This document shows, one piece after another, positions 1-6,801 of a DNA stretch of 11,255 nucleotides. A program made the position numbers and the translations under genes. Source of the DNA: an uncultured Eubacteriales bacterium. GTDB taxonomy: Bacteria; Bacillota; Clostridia; Christensenellales; CAG-138. Where the stretch lies: positions 1-11,255 of the forward strand of contig URQH01000033.1 in the NCBI GenBank assembly GCA_900549955.1, given 5' to 3'. Below the pieces are notes generated by a model. The model was given only the letters and a program-made list of their open reading frames with translations. It ran no database searches and was not told the origin of the DNA. Each line of letters starts with the position of its first letter. Position 1 is the stretch's first letter.

Positions 1-1
1 T

Positions 2-54
2 CCCTATCCTTCTTCTCTTTTTTCCTCCTGTCCAAGATGTATTGTATACCTACA
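2..54 (-). repeat. Left copy of 53-bp perfect inverted repeat
   Basis: These 53 bases are the exact reverse complement of the last 53 bases of the window (11203-11255). Matching stops abruptly on the inner side at position 55. On the outer side it runs to the window edge, so the true repeat probably continues beyond. Read outward on the minus strand, the repeat starts TGTAGG, carries a TATACA box at 43-48, then TTGGACA, then a long purine-rich run containing AGGAGG. Seen directly: the perfect match and opposite orientation. Inferred: it is the edge of a multicopy element at which assembly stopped. No protein-coding part of that element lies within the window. Confidence 0.95.
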
Positions 55-71
55 CCGTGAGCGGCAGGCAA
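43..71 (-). promoter_or_regulatory. Outward-facing promoter at left edge
   Basis: On the minus strand a TTGCCT hexamer (66-71) lies exactly 17 bp from TATACA (43-48), which fits a sigma-A promoter. The -35 box is in unique DNA and the -10 box is inside the inverted repeat. Transcription would start near position 36 and leave the window to the left, so its target gene is not visible. The mirror copy at the right edge has the same geometry, which raises confidence that this is not chance. Confidence 0.55.
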
Positions 72-83
72 CCGCGGGTCATA

Positions 84-113
84 TTGCCCAAAGCCACCAT
101 GGTGTGCTACAAT
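84..113 (+). promoter_or_regulatory. Promoter of the GNAT gene
   Basis: A TTGCCC -35 box (84-89) and a TACAAT -10 box (108-113) are 18 bp apart. The -10 box is preceded by TGC (105-107), giving an extended -10. The predicted start near 120 leaves a leader of about 40 nt before the GNAT start codon. It lies back to back with, and partly interleaved with, the outward promoter of the left repeat. Confidence 0.55.
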
Positions 114-162
114 AGGCGCAAATTGGCCCGGGGTGAAAGCCGGCCGCCGGAGGAACCCCGTC

Positions 163-651
163 ATGATCGAAATTGCCGCCTGCCAGGCAGCACATCTGCC
201 GGGCGCTATCGCCATCTGGAACGAAGTCGTAGAAGCCGGTCAGGCCTTCCCGCAACTGGAGGCGCTGGATCTGGAAAGCGGACGCGCGCTCTTTGCCGCG
301 CAGTCCTTCACCGGCATTGCGGTCGATTCCGTCTCCGGAGCGGTCTGTGGGCTGTACATCCTGCACCCAAACAACGTGGGCCGCTGCGGCCACATCTGCA
401 ATGCCAGCTACGCCGTCGCCACAGCCGCCCGCGGCCAGGGTGTCGGCGAGCTGCTGGTGCGGCACAGCATGGACGAGGGGCGCCGCCTTGGCTTCCGCAT
501 TCTGCAATTCAACGCCGTCGTCTGCACCAACCACCCGGCGCTCCGCCTGTATGAAAAGCTGGGGTTCGTCCGTCTGGGCGCCATACCGGGCGGCTTTTTG
601 GACCGGGATGGCGTGTATCGCGACATCATCCCTCACTATCACGTGCTGTAG
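163..651 (+). CDS. GNAT-family N-acetyltransferase (162 aa)
   Basis: The predicted protein transfers an acetyl group from acetyl-CoA to an amine on a small molecule or protein; the substrate is not predictable. The acetyl-CoA pyrophosphate loop RGQGVG is at residues 90-95 (pattern R/Q-x-x-G-x-G/A). It is followed by a typical helix and then by the motif-B segment N123-HPALRLYEKLGF ending near residue 135. The length of 162 aa is normal for a single-domain GNAT. The closing segment, with GGF near residue 152 and DIIPHYH near the C terminus, is shared by a broad GNAT subfamily in bacteria and yeasts. I chose ATG 163 because GGAGG (149-153) lies 9 bp upstream; a longer reading from GTG 133 would place that site inside the gene. 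It is monocistronic, with its own promoter at 84-113 and a shared terminator with glmS. Family assignment is secure; substrate is unknown. Confidence 0.9.
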   Translation: MIEIAACQAAHLPGAIAIWNEVVEAGQAFPQLEALDLESGRALFAAQSFTGIAVDSVSGAVCGLYILHPNNVGRCGHICNASYAVATAARGQGVGELLVRHSMDEGRRLGFRILQFNAVVCTNHPALRLYEKLGFVRLGAIPGGFLDRDGVYRDIIPHYHVL

Positions 652-672
652 CCGACCGGCTGTAAAAACGAC

Positions 673-720
673 AACGGGCGGGCATTTCCGGGGAAATGCC
701 CGCCCGTTATTCGCTTTGTT
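673..720. terminator. Bidirectional intrinsic terminator, GNAT / glmS
   Basis: A perfect 17-bp inverted repeat (arms 673-689 and 692-708) with a minimal loop lies between the two convergent stop codons. It is followed on the plus strand by a T-rich stretch (709-720) and on the minus strand by TTTTT (complement of 664-668). It can end both the GNAT and the glmS transcript. Confidence 0.9.
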
Positions 721-728
721 TTCCGCAT

Positions 729-2558
729 TCACTCCACGGTCACGCTCTTGGCCAGGTTGCGCGGCCGGTCCACGGAGCATCCCTTTTGCACGGCCATGTA
801 GTACGCCAGCAGCTGCATCGGCACAATGGCGAGAAACGGCGCCAGCGTCGCGTCCACCTCCGGCAATTCCCACTGCTCGTGCGAATTGCCCGCCACCGCC
901 GCGGCGGGCCCATTGGTCAGCGCCAGCACGTGCGCGCCGCGAACGCGCACCTCTTCCATGTTGCTTGCCATCTTCTTCAAAAGCTGCGGCTGCGTGGCCA
1001 GCGCCACGACGAGCGACCCCTCCTCGATCAGCGCGATCGTGCCATGCTTGAGTTCTCCGGCCGCATAGGCCTCAGAATGGATGTACGAAATCTCCTTGAG
1101 CTTGAGCGCCGCCTCCATGGCCAGCGCATAGTCGATGCCCCGACCGATGAAAAACACGTGTTTGACGGCAAACGCGCGGCTTGCAAAATATTGAATGCGT
1201 TCCCGGTTGTCAAGAATCTGCTGCATCTGCTCCGGCAGTGCGAACATCGCCTCCAGCCGCGCGCGCACCGTCTCCGCATCCAGGCAGCCGCGCTTTTGCG
1301 CAAGGTCGAGCGCCATAAGATACAGCACCGCGATCTGCGTCAGATAGGACTTGGTAGCGGCCACGGCAATCTCCGGGCCGGCATAGGTGAAGAGCACCTG
1401 GTCGGCGTCCCGCGCGATCGTGCTGCCGATCACGTTGCAGATAGCGACCGTCCGGCACCCGCGCGCCTTGGCCATGCGCAACGCGGCAATCGTGTCCGCC
1501 GTCTCGCCGGACTGGCTGACGACCATCAGGGAGTCGCCCTCGCGCAGGCGGGTGTCGCCATAACGGAACTCGGAAGCAATTTCCACATCGACCGGCAACC
1601 CGGCCATCTGCTCAAAAAACTTCCGGCCCAGCAACGCCGCGTGGTACGCCGTGCCGCAGCTGACGATGGTCAGCCGCTGCAGCGCCGCCGCCTCCTGCGC
1701 CTGCCAGGGGAAGCAGTCCGCCTTGAGCGCGCCCGTGCGCTGGCTGGCATACTGCTCCAGCGTCTTTTTGAGGGCAACCGGCTCTTCGCAGATCTCCTTC
1801 ATCATGAAGTGCTCATAATTGCCCTTTTTCGCCGCCTCGATATCCCAATCGATGTGCGTCTCGGTCTTTTCCATGGGTTGGCCAAACTCGTTGAAATATG
1901 CAATATGATCTGCGTACAGCACCGCAATCTGCCGATCCTCCATGAAACAGACGTCGCGCGTATGCGTCAAAAGCGCCGGAATGTCGGAGGCGACAAAGCT
2001 GCCGTCCGCGCCGCGGCCGACGACCATCGGGCTGTCCTTGCACGCACAATAGATGACGCCCGGCTCATCGTGAAACAGGATGGCCAGCGCAAACGAGCCC
2101 TCGAGCAGGCGCATGGCCGCCAGCACGGCGGAGAGCGGGTCTCCCATGTACAGGTTGCCGATCAGCTGCGCCACGACTTCCGTATCCGTTTCGGAAACGA
2201 ACGTACACCCCTTGGAGACGAGCATGGCCTTCAGCCGCTGATAGTTTTCAATGATGCCGTTGTGCACAAGGGCAATTTGCCCGCCGCAATCGACATGCGG
2301 ATGCGAATTGACATACGACGGCTCGCCGTGCGTGGCCCAGCGCGTATGTCCAATGCCGCACAGGCCCGCAACCGGCTCGCGCTCCAGCAGCGCGCTCAGG
2401 CAGGAAAGCTGTCCCTTCGCCTTGCGCAACACGATATTCTGTCCGTCAAACACCGCCACTCCGGCCGAATCGTACCCCCGGTATGCTAATGCTTCCAGTC
2501 CTTCCATGAGGATGGGCGTACAATCGCTCCCGCCCGTGTACCCGACAATGCCGCACAT
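729..2558 (-). CDS. glmS: Glutamine-fructose-6-phosphate aminotransferase (isomerizing), GlmS
   Basis: This cytosolic enzyme makes glucosamine-6-phosphate from fructose-6-phosphate and glutamine, the first committed step toward UDP-GlcNAc, peptidoglycan and other amino sugars. The protein starts MCGIVGY, so Cys2 becomes the N-terminal nucleophile of the glutaminase domain (about 1-240). RWATHGEP (73-80), N100-G101 and the ETDTE segment near 123-127 are present. Two SIS sugar-isomerase domains follow, with SCGTAYHA near 300-307 and SQSGETADT near 348-356. The catalytic residues E489, H505 and K604 match E. coli E488, H504 and K603 once the initiator Met is removed. The end NLAKSVTVE is canonical and the length of 609 aa equals that of E. 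coli GlmS. The start at 2558 is forced by the Cys nucleophile and has AAGGGG (2565-2570) 6 bp upstream; the frame stays open further but that part is not coding. It is monocistronic. No glmS ribozyme is visible in the short leader. Confidence 0.98.
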   Translation of the reverse strand: MCGIVGYTGGSDCTPILMEGLEALAYRGYDSAGVAVFDGQNIVLRKAKGQLSCLSALLEREPVAGLCGIGHTRWATHGEPSYVNSHPHVDCGGQIALVHNGIIENYQRLKAMLVSKGCTFVSETDTEVVAQLIGNLYMGDPLSAVLAAMRLLEGSFALAILFHDEPGVIYCACKDSPMVVGRGADGSFVASDIPALLTHTRDVCFMEDRQIAVLYADHIAYFNEFGQPMEKTETHIDWDIEAAKKGNYEHFMMKEICEEPVALKKTLEQYASQRTGALKADCFPWQAQEAAALQRLTIVSCGTAYHAALLGRKFFEQMAGLPVDVEIASEFRYGDTRLREGDSLMVVSQSGETADTIAALRMAKARGCRTVAICNVIGSTIARDADQVLFTYAGPEIAVAATKSYLTQIAVLYLMALDLAQKRGCLDAETVRARLEAMFALPEQMQQILDNRERIQYFASRAFAVKHVFFIGRGIDYALAMEAALKLKEISYIHSEAYAAGELKHGTIALIEEGSLVVALATQPQLLKKMASNMEEVRVRGAHVLALTNGPAAAVAGNSHEQWELPEVDATLAPFLAIVPMQLLAYYMAVQKGCSVDRPRNLAKSVTVE

Positions 2559-2603
2559 ACCGTGCCCCTTCCCGCGGCGCCCGCCGCGACAGATTTTCCA
2601 TTT

Positions 2604-2632
2604 AGTATAATATATAAGGCTGCATTGCGCAA
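2604..2632 (-). promoter_or_regulatory. glmS promoter
   Basis: On the minus strand TTGCGC (2627-2632) and TATACT (2604-2609) are separated by 17 bp. The -10 box is strong and the -35 box weak (3 of 6). Transcription would start near 2597, leaving a leader of only about 40 nt before the start codon, which is too short to contain a glmS ribozyme. Confidence 0.55.
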
Positions 2633-2728
2633 GAAATACGACTCTTTGCACCCATGAACGAGCCAGACGCGCCGCAGGCGGCCGAGCGGCATGGCGCGGG
2701 AAAGCGGCAGCCATCTCCCATGCCATGC

Positions 2729-2760
2729 AAAAAAGCGCGGCCCGTGCTCCGGGCCGCGCC
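2729..2760 (-). terminator. Intrinsic terminator after the DUF378 gene
   Basis: A 10-bp perfect GC-rich stem (arms 2735-2744 and 2750-2759, 5-nt loop) is followed on the minus strand by six T (complement of 2729-2734). It lies 25 bp after the DUF378 stop and ends the three-gene unit upstream of the glmS promoter. Confidence 0.88.
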
Positions 2761-2784
2761 TTGGCAAAGGAACGCCGCTGTACG

Positions 2785-2994
2785 TCAGTCTGCGTGGTCG
2801 TGGTTGTGGCTGCCGCCGCGGAACAGCATCGTAATGCCCCAGATACCCGCAAGACCGACCAGCGAATAGATGATGCGGGATATCACGCTGGCCGAGCCGC
2901 CAAAGATTGCCGCGACAAGGTCAAACTGGAACAGGCCGATCAGGCCCCAGTTGAGCGCGCCGATGATCATCAGAATCAATGCTACAATATCCAT
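2785..2994 (-). CDS. DUF378 family two-helix membrane protein (69 aa)
   Basis: This is a small integral membrane protein of unknown function. Two hydrophobic segments (about 3-22 and 38-58) flank a short loop. The features INWGL-like (here ALNWGLIGLF near 13-22), the DLV segment and RIIYSLVGLAGIWG (40-53) match the DUF378 family, which is known for such short proteins. The C-terminal tail is short and rich in His and Asp (HNHDHAD), possibly metal-binding (inference). I chose ATG 2994, with AAAGGAG (3006-3012) 11 bp upstream. A GTG at 3004-3006 is in frame but would overlap that ribosome binding site. It is the last gene of a minus-strand unit, 54 bp after the 92-aa gene, and its ribosome binding site is buried in a 13-bp hairpin. 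Family assignment is firm; the role is unknown. Confidence 0.85.
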   Translation of the reverse strand: MDIVALILMIIGALNWGLIGLFQFDLVAAIFGGSASVISRIIYSLVGLAGIWGITMLFRGGSHNHDHAD

Positions 2995-3003
2995 AAACAA
3001 ACC

Positions 3004-3038
3004 CACTCCTTTGACGATAGAATGGCGTCAAAGGAGTG
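3004..3038 (-). promoter_or_regulatory. Hairpin covering the DUF378 ribosome binding site
   Basis: A perfect 13-bp inverted repeat (arms 3004-3016 and 3026-3038, 9-nt loop) lies between the 92-aa gene and the DUF378 gene. In the minus-strand transcript the downstream arm contains AAAGGAG, the only good ribosome binding site of the DUF378 gene, and the upstream arm is its full complement. The stem is followed by GGTTTGTTT, so it could also act as a weak attenuator. Seen: the stem and its overlap with the site. Inferred: it lowers or conditions DUF378 translation, or limits read-through. Confidence 0.7.
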
Positions 3039-3048
3039 AGTTTATACG

Positions 3049-3327
3049 TCATTGATCCTTCTTTTTCTCTGGAAACAGTTCGATTTCCAACCGGTCAAAC
3101 GATACGGGTTCCATAAAGTCCGCCGGTCGGAACGCCGTCTGGCCAAAGCGCGCCAGCTCCCGCAGATGCTTGTCGAGCAGGATGGGCCGCGCCAGGTCAA
3201 GCGGCCTGCACAGCTCGCCGATCACCAGGTTCCAGCCCGCAAGATCTGTCGGCCGTTCCCCGTCGAAGACCTGCACGCGATCCCGCAGGATGTGATGCCC
3301 GCGCATCACCCTCGCCCAGATCTTCAT
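3049..3327 (-). CDS. Conserved hypothetical protein (92 aa)
   Basis: This is a small, probably cytosolic protein with no signal peptide or membrane segment. It opens MKIWARVMRGHHILRDRV, has a central PILLDKHLREL segment and a C-terminal FDRLEIELFPEKKKDQ. The pattern resembles short uncharacterised proteins I recall from clostridia, with an opening strand, a helix and a late FxRxDF-like stretch; no function is known to me. The ATG (3325-3327) comes 3 bp after the stop of the zinc-ribbon gene (3331-3333) and has no strong ribosome binding site of its own. Translation is therefore probably coupled to the upstream gene. Tight spacing and start context support it as a real gene in the operon. Confidence 0.7.
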   Translation of the reverse strand: MKIWARVMRGHHILRDRVQVFDGERPTDLAGWNLVIGELCRPLDLARPILLDKHLRELARFGQTAFRPADFMEPVSFDRLEIELFPEKKKDQ

Positions 3328-3330
3328 GCG

Positions 3331-5367
3331 TCATTTGTTCCAGACGAACCAGCCCCAGATGTACGGCAGCTCCGTATCCGGATACAGCCCGGCATACGCG
3401 CCCGCAATCTGCTTGTTCTTGTTGATGTCGTCCGAGGCCAGCGTGTTCTTCAGGCTGCGGTTGCAGACCATGATCTCGCCCACGTTCGGCACCTCGACCT
3501 TGACGATGGTATACGGCGAGGTGGACACGATCTCCTTGATCTTGCCGGTGAACACAAAGTTGCCGCTCGTCGTCGTGCCGTCCACCATCTTGCCATACAC
3601 GGCGCTCGTCAGGTTCGTGCTGTTGCTGCGGAACGTGCCGGAATTGGCCGGCGCGCGCTCCACAATGCAGGTGGCCGTGCCTTCATTATAGCCCTCCAGC
3701 GTGCCGGTGATGGTCAGCTCATAGAAGCCGTCCTCCGAAATCGTGACCGGGCAGGAGAACGTGCCGTTTGCCGTCACGATCGTCTCACCGCAGGTCACCT
3801 TGTCGGACGTGCTCGTCACCTTGACCGTCGCACCCGCCGTCACCGTGCCGTCCACCGTCACGGAATCCTTTTCAGCGCGCAGTTTGGTAATGTCGGAAGT
3901 CACCGTGAGCGTCATGTCCTTTACGACATACGGCGTGACCACAATGGTCTGCGTCGCGGTGACCGCATTGATCTTACGCGCAGTGACGACGATCTCGCCG
4001 CCATTCTCCGCGTCGACCGTCGGCACGACCTCGGTCTGGAACTGGCCGCCTTCATAGACCGGGACGGCCGTGTCGTTGACCAGCACTTCCACCGTGTGGT
4101 CGTCCACCGTGCCGGCAATTGTGATCGCGCCGTTGTCGGCCTTCTGCTCCACCGTCAGCGTGGCAGGCTCCGTAATGGTCAGGTTCAGCCGATCCAGCGT
4201 GACCGTTACCGCAGGCACGGACAGCGGGGTAACCGAGCCGTCCGGCTTGGTCACCTCGATCTGCGGCGTGACGGAGACGGACTCGGTATCGGAATAGTCA
4301 TACGGCAGGAACACCGTCTTGGGCACTTCCAGCACGATCTGGTCGCCCTGCGTGATCTCGACCGTATCCTTCTCGAGCGGGGCCTCGGTAATGATGTGCA
4401 CCAGGCTGCCGGTGGGTGCGGAGATGGTAATGCGGAAGCCCTCGCCACCCTGCACGGTTGCCGCCTCGATGGACGCGCTCATGCCGTTGACCGTCACCGT
4501 CGCATTCGGATCGGGCGTCGTCCCGTCCTCGCCCAGCGGCGGCGTGGTCGTAACCGCCCCGCCGCCAAACAGGTTGGAAACGACCGCATTGAAGCCGCCG
4601 TTCTTGCTGACGATATACCAGCCCAGCCCGCCGATGAGCACCACCAGCACGCCGATCAGGCTCCAGAACAGGATCGTAGAGCCCTTGCCGCCCTTGGCAG
4701 GGGTCACATCCTCTTCGTCCTCGTAGCCATTGTCATCGTATTCGTCGTCAAACTCGTCGTCCACGTCGTCGGCATACAGATCCGCGTAGTCCTCCTTCGG
4801 CGGCTGCGGCGCCTTTTCCGCGCGCTTGCCAAAGCGGCGGGACGCGGCGTTCATGCGGCTGGCCGGCGCCTCGCTCTCCTCTGCGGGCGCGACCTCCACC
4901 TTCTGCGCAGGGGCAGGCTCTGCCTTCGGCGCGGCCGCGGCGTCCACGCGGGCGCCGCAATATGCGCAAAACGGCGCGTCTGCAATCAGCTGCTTGCCAC
5001 AGTTGACGCAAAAGCGCTTCGCTTCCTCCGCCTTGGGCGCGGCGGGCGCGGCCTTGGGCGCCGCCGGCTCAGGCTTGGGCGCCGGTTCCGCTTTGGGCGC
5101 AGCGGGCGCAGCCTTGGGCGCCGGTTCCGCTTTGGATGCGGCGGGCTGCTCTTTCTCCGGCTGTTCGGCCGGCGTCTCCGGCACGGCAGACGCCCCTTCA
5201 AACGCCTGCTTCGGCCAGGCGGGCGCCTGGGCAAACTTTCTCGTCGGCCTGCCTGCATCCTGTGCCGCCTGCCCGGCGGCCGGCTCGGTATCTTTCAGTT
5301 TTGCAGCGCACACCCGGCAATGGGTCAGGTGTTCGGCATTATATGCCCCGCATTCCTTGCAAACCAT
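3331..5367 (-). CDS. Double zinc-ribbon, single-pass membrane protein with extracellular beta-sandwich domains (678 aa)
   Basis: The protein starts with a zinc ribbon (C3, C6, C17, C20). A Lys/Ala/Pro/Glu low-complexity linker follows (about 79-115, PKAEPAP-type units), then a second zinc ribbon (C120, C123, C134, C137). Next come a strongly acidic stretch (about 196-220) and one membrane helix (about 231-253). The remaining 420 or so residues are rich in Thr, Val and Gly, alternate hydrophobic residues and look like consecutive Ig-like beta sandwiches. A distinct C-terminal segment ends YIWGWFVWNK. The layout predicts cytoplasmic zinc ribbons and an extracellular beta-rich part, the architecture of TcaA/YvbJ-type envelope proteins; direct homology is not claimed. 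The ATG at 5367 was chosen because AAGGAGG (5373-5379) lies 5 bp upstream; the frame opens 16 codons earlier without such a site. It is the first gene of a unit with the 92-aa and DUF378 genes. A role in envelope sensing is inference only. Confidence 0.85.
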   Translation of the reverse strand: MVCKECGAYNAEHLTHCRVCAAKLKDTEPAAGQAAQDAGRPTRKFAQAPAWPKQAFEGASAVPETPAEQPEKEQPAASKAEPAPKAAPAAPKAEPAPKPEPAAPKAAPAAPKAEEAKRFCVNCGKQLIADAPFCAYCGARVDAAAAPKAEPAPAQKVEVAPAEESEAPASRMNAASRRFGKRAEKAPQPPKEDYADLYADDVDDEFDDEYDDNGYEDEEDVTPAKGGKGSTILFWSLIGVLVVLIGGLGWYIVSKNGGFNAVVSNLFGGGAVTTTPPLGEDGTTPDPNATVTVNGMSASIEAATVQGGEGFRITISAPTGSLVHIITEAPLEKDTVEITQGDQIVLEVPKTVFLPYDYSDTESVSVTPQIEVTKPDGSVTPLSVPAVTVTLDRLNLTITEPATLTVEQKADNGAITIAGTVDDHTVEVLVNDTAVPVYEGGQFQTEVVPTVDAENGGEIVVTARKINAVTATQTIVVTPYVVKDMTLTVTSDITKLRAEKDSVTVDGTVTAGATVKVTSTSDKVTCGETIVTANGTFSCPVTISEDGFYELTITGTLEGYNEGTATCIVERAPANSGTFRSNSTNLTSAVYGKMVDGTTTSGNFVFTGKIKEIVSTSPYTIVKVEVPNVGEIMVCNRSLKNTLASDDINKNKQIAGAYAGLYPDTELPYIWGWFVWNK
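5033..5137 (-). repeat. In-gene repeats coding the PKAEPAP-type linker
   Basis: The octamer TTGGGCGC recurs at 5033, 5054, 5075, 5093 and 5114, with spacings of 21, 21, 18 and 21 bp, all multiples of three. It encodes the Ala-Pro-Lys-Ala-Glu/Pro-rich linker between the two zinc ribbons. Such in-frame repeats can change copy number by slippage without breaking the gene. Confidence 0.8.
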
Positions 5368-5423
5368 GGTTGCCTCCTTCAATCGTGTTTGTGGCGTTTC
5401 AATGCAGATTTTCATTCAGTTCT

Positions 5424-5453
5424 ATTATACAACCCTTTTTTACAATCTGATAA
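5424..5453 (-). promoter_or_regulatory. Promoter of the zinc-ribbon operon
   Basis: On the minus strand a perfect TATAAT (5424-5429) lies 18 bp from TTATCA (5448-5453, 4 of 6 to consensus). The start near 5417 gives a leader of about 50 nt before ATG 5367. The AT-rich composition contrasts with the GC-rich flanks. Confidence 0.65.
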
Positions 5454-5497
5454 AGAACAAATCGTAAACAATATGGTACACAATATGCCGCGGAATG

Positions 5498-5506
5498 TGG
5501 TATACT
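5498..5506 (+). promoter_or_regulatory. Extended -10 promoter for the desulfurase-thiI operon
   Basis: TGG (5498-5500) directly precedes TATACT (5501-5506), forming an extended -10 element. No good -35 box is visible at the usual distance. The leader would be about 110 nt and includes a second GTATAC at 5531-5536. A small inverted repeat CTCGC/GCGAG (5505-5509 and 5518-5522) overlaps the start region and could be an operator, but this is weak. Confidence 0.45.
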
Positions 5507-5621
5507 CGCATTTGCCGGCGAGATTTCATAGTATACAGTATCGCCTGCCGCGCCGGATCGGCTTTTCGGATCGATCCGCGCGGGAACCGGCGGCATTTGT
5601 CATCAAGGAGTTTGAAGCCAT

Positions 5622-6767
5622 ATGATATATTTGGACAACAGCGCCACCACGCGCGTGCTGGACAGCGCGGCAGAAGCCGCCCTGCGCTGTATGCGCGAAG
5701 ATTTTTTCAATCCTTCCAGCGCCTACGGGCCCGCCGCGCAGGCGGAGCGCCGCGTGAACGAAGCACGCGGGCGGCTGGCCGCCACGCTTGGCTGCCGCGG
5801 CAGCGAAATCATCTACACCTCGGGCGGCACGGAGTCGAACAACATGGCCATCCTGGGCGCGCTGCGCGCCACGCACGGCAAGGGCCGGCTCATTACCTCG
5901 CAGTCTGAGCACCCCTCGGTCTACGAGGTCTTTCGCCTGCTTGAGCAGCAATACGGCTACCAGGTCGTCTATCTGGGTTCGGATCGCACCGGTTCCATCT
6001 CCATGGCGGAGCTGCAGGGCAACCTGACGCCCGACACGTTGCTCGTGTCGCTCATGCACGTCAACAACGAGACCGGCGCCATTACGGACATCGCCGCGGC
6101 GCAGTCCATCATCAAGAGCCGCGCGCCGCAGGCCGTGTTCCACGTCGACGGCGTGCAGGCCTATGCCAAGCTCCCGTTCTCGCGCGTGCCGTGCGACCTG
6201 TACACCGTGAGCGGGCACAAGATCCACGCGCCCAAGGGGATCGGTGCGCTCTACGTGCGCGACGGCCTCCGCTTTGCCGGCGGTCTCATAGGCGGCGGGC
6301 AGGAGCAAAACCGCCGCTCCGGCACGACCAACACGCCCGGCATTTTCGCGCTCGACGCGGCCGTTGGCGCATATCGCGCCAACCAGGCCGCCTGGATTGC
6401 GTCCATGCGCACGTGCAAGCTGCGCCTTTCGAAAAACCTGGCGTCGATCCCGGACACGTTCCTCAACGGCCCGGACCCGGCAGACGGCGCGCCGCACATT
6501 CTGAACGCGTCGTTCCTCGGCGTGCGGGGCGAAGTGCTGCTGCACGCGCTCGAACAGCGTGGCATTTACGTGTCCACCGGCTCGGCCTGTTCCGCGCACA
6601 AAAAGGGCAAGAACCGCGTGCTGGGCGCCATCGGCGTGGTCGGGGCGCGGCAGGAAGGCGCGCTGCGTTTTTCGCTCTGCCCGTTCAACACGCCGGAGGA
6701 AATGGACATCGTTTCGGAAGAAATTGAAAAGCAGGTCGCCTTTTTGCGGCGCTACCAACGCCGGTAA
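5622..6767 (+). CDS. NifS-like cysteine desulfurase (381 aa)
   Basis: This PLP enzyme of the class V aminotransferase fold takes sulfur from cysteine as an enzyme-bound persulfide and leaves alanine. The family opening YLDNSATT (3-10) is present, as are H97 in SEHPSV, D176 and Q179 in HVDGVQA, and the PLP lysine K200 in SGHKIHAPKG. The persulfide-forming C323 lies in STGSACSAHKKG. The length of 381 aa is normal. ATG 5622 is preceded by AAGGAG (5605-5610) at 11 bp. thiI follows after 34 bp on the same strand. In B. subtilis a desulfurase encoded beside thiI (NifZ) is known to feed ThiI for tRNA 4-thiouridine; by context this gene is its likely counterpart. No iscU, sufB or iscR-like gene is nearby, so a housekeeping Fe-S role is less supported. 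Confidence 0.93.
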   Translation: MIYLDNSATTRVLDSAAEAALRCMREDFFNPSSAYGPAAQAERRVNEARGRLAATLGCRGSEIIYTSGGTESNNMAILGALRATHGKGRLITSQSEHPSVYEVFRLLEQQYGYQVVYLGSDRTGSISMAELQGNLTPDTLLVSLMHVNNETGAITDIAAAQSIIKSRAPQAVFHVDGVQAYAKLPFSRVPCDLYTVSGHKIHAPKGIGALYVRDGLRFAGGLIGGGQEQNRRSGTTNTPGIFALDAAVGAYRANQAAWIASMRTCKLRLSKNLASIPDTFLNGPDPADGAPHILNASFLGVRGEVLLHALEQRGIYVSTGSACSAHKKGKNRVLGAIGVVGARQEGALRFSLCPFNTPEEMDIVSEEIEKQVAFLRRYQRR

Positions 6768-6801
6768 CGCCCGCACGACCCACACAGGAGGAACACCGGA
6801 T

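Noticed and set aside
696..2489. 597-codon open frame opposite glmS
   Set aside because: It lies entirely antisense to a complete, canonical glmS and its translation is Arg/His/Leu-rich without recognisable domains; it is a by-product of high-GC codon bias.
3052..5625. 857-codon open frame opposite the zinc-ribbon operon
   Set aside because: It is antisense to three genes with good starts and ribosome binding sites. The translation is low-complexity Arg/Gly/Leu repeats mirroring the PKAEPAP linker.
5526..6785. 419-codon open frame opposite the cysteine desulfurase, and a similar one opposite thiI (6814-8010)
   Set aside because: Both are antisense to complete conserved enzymes and have compositions typical of high-GC shadow frames.
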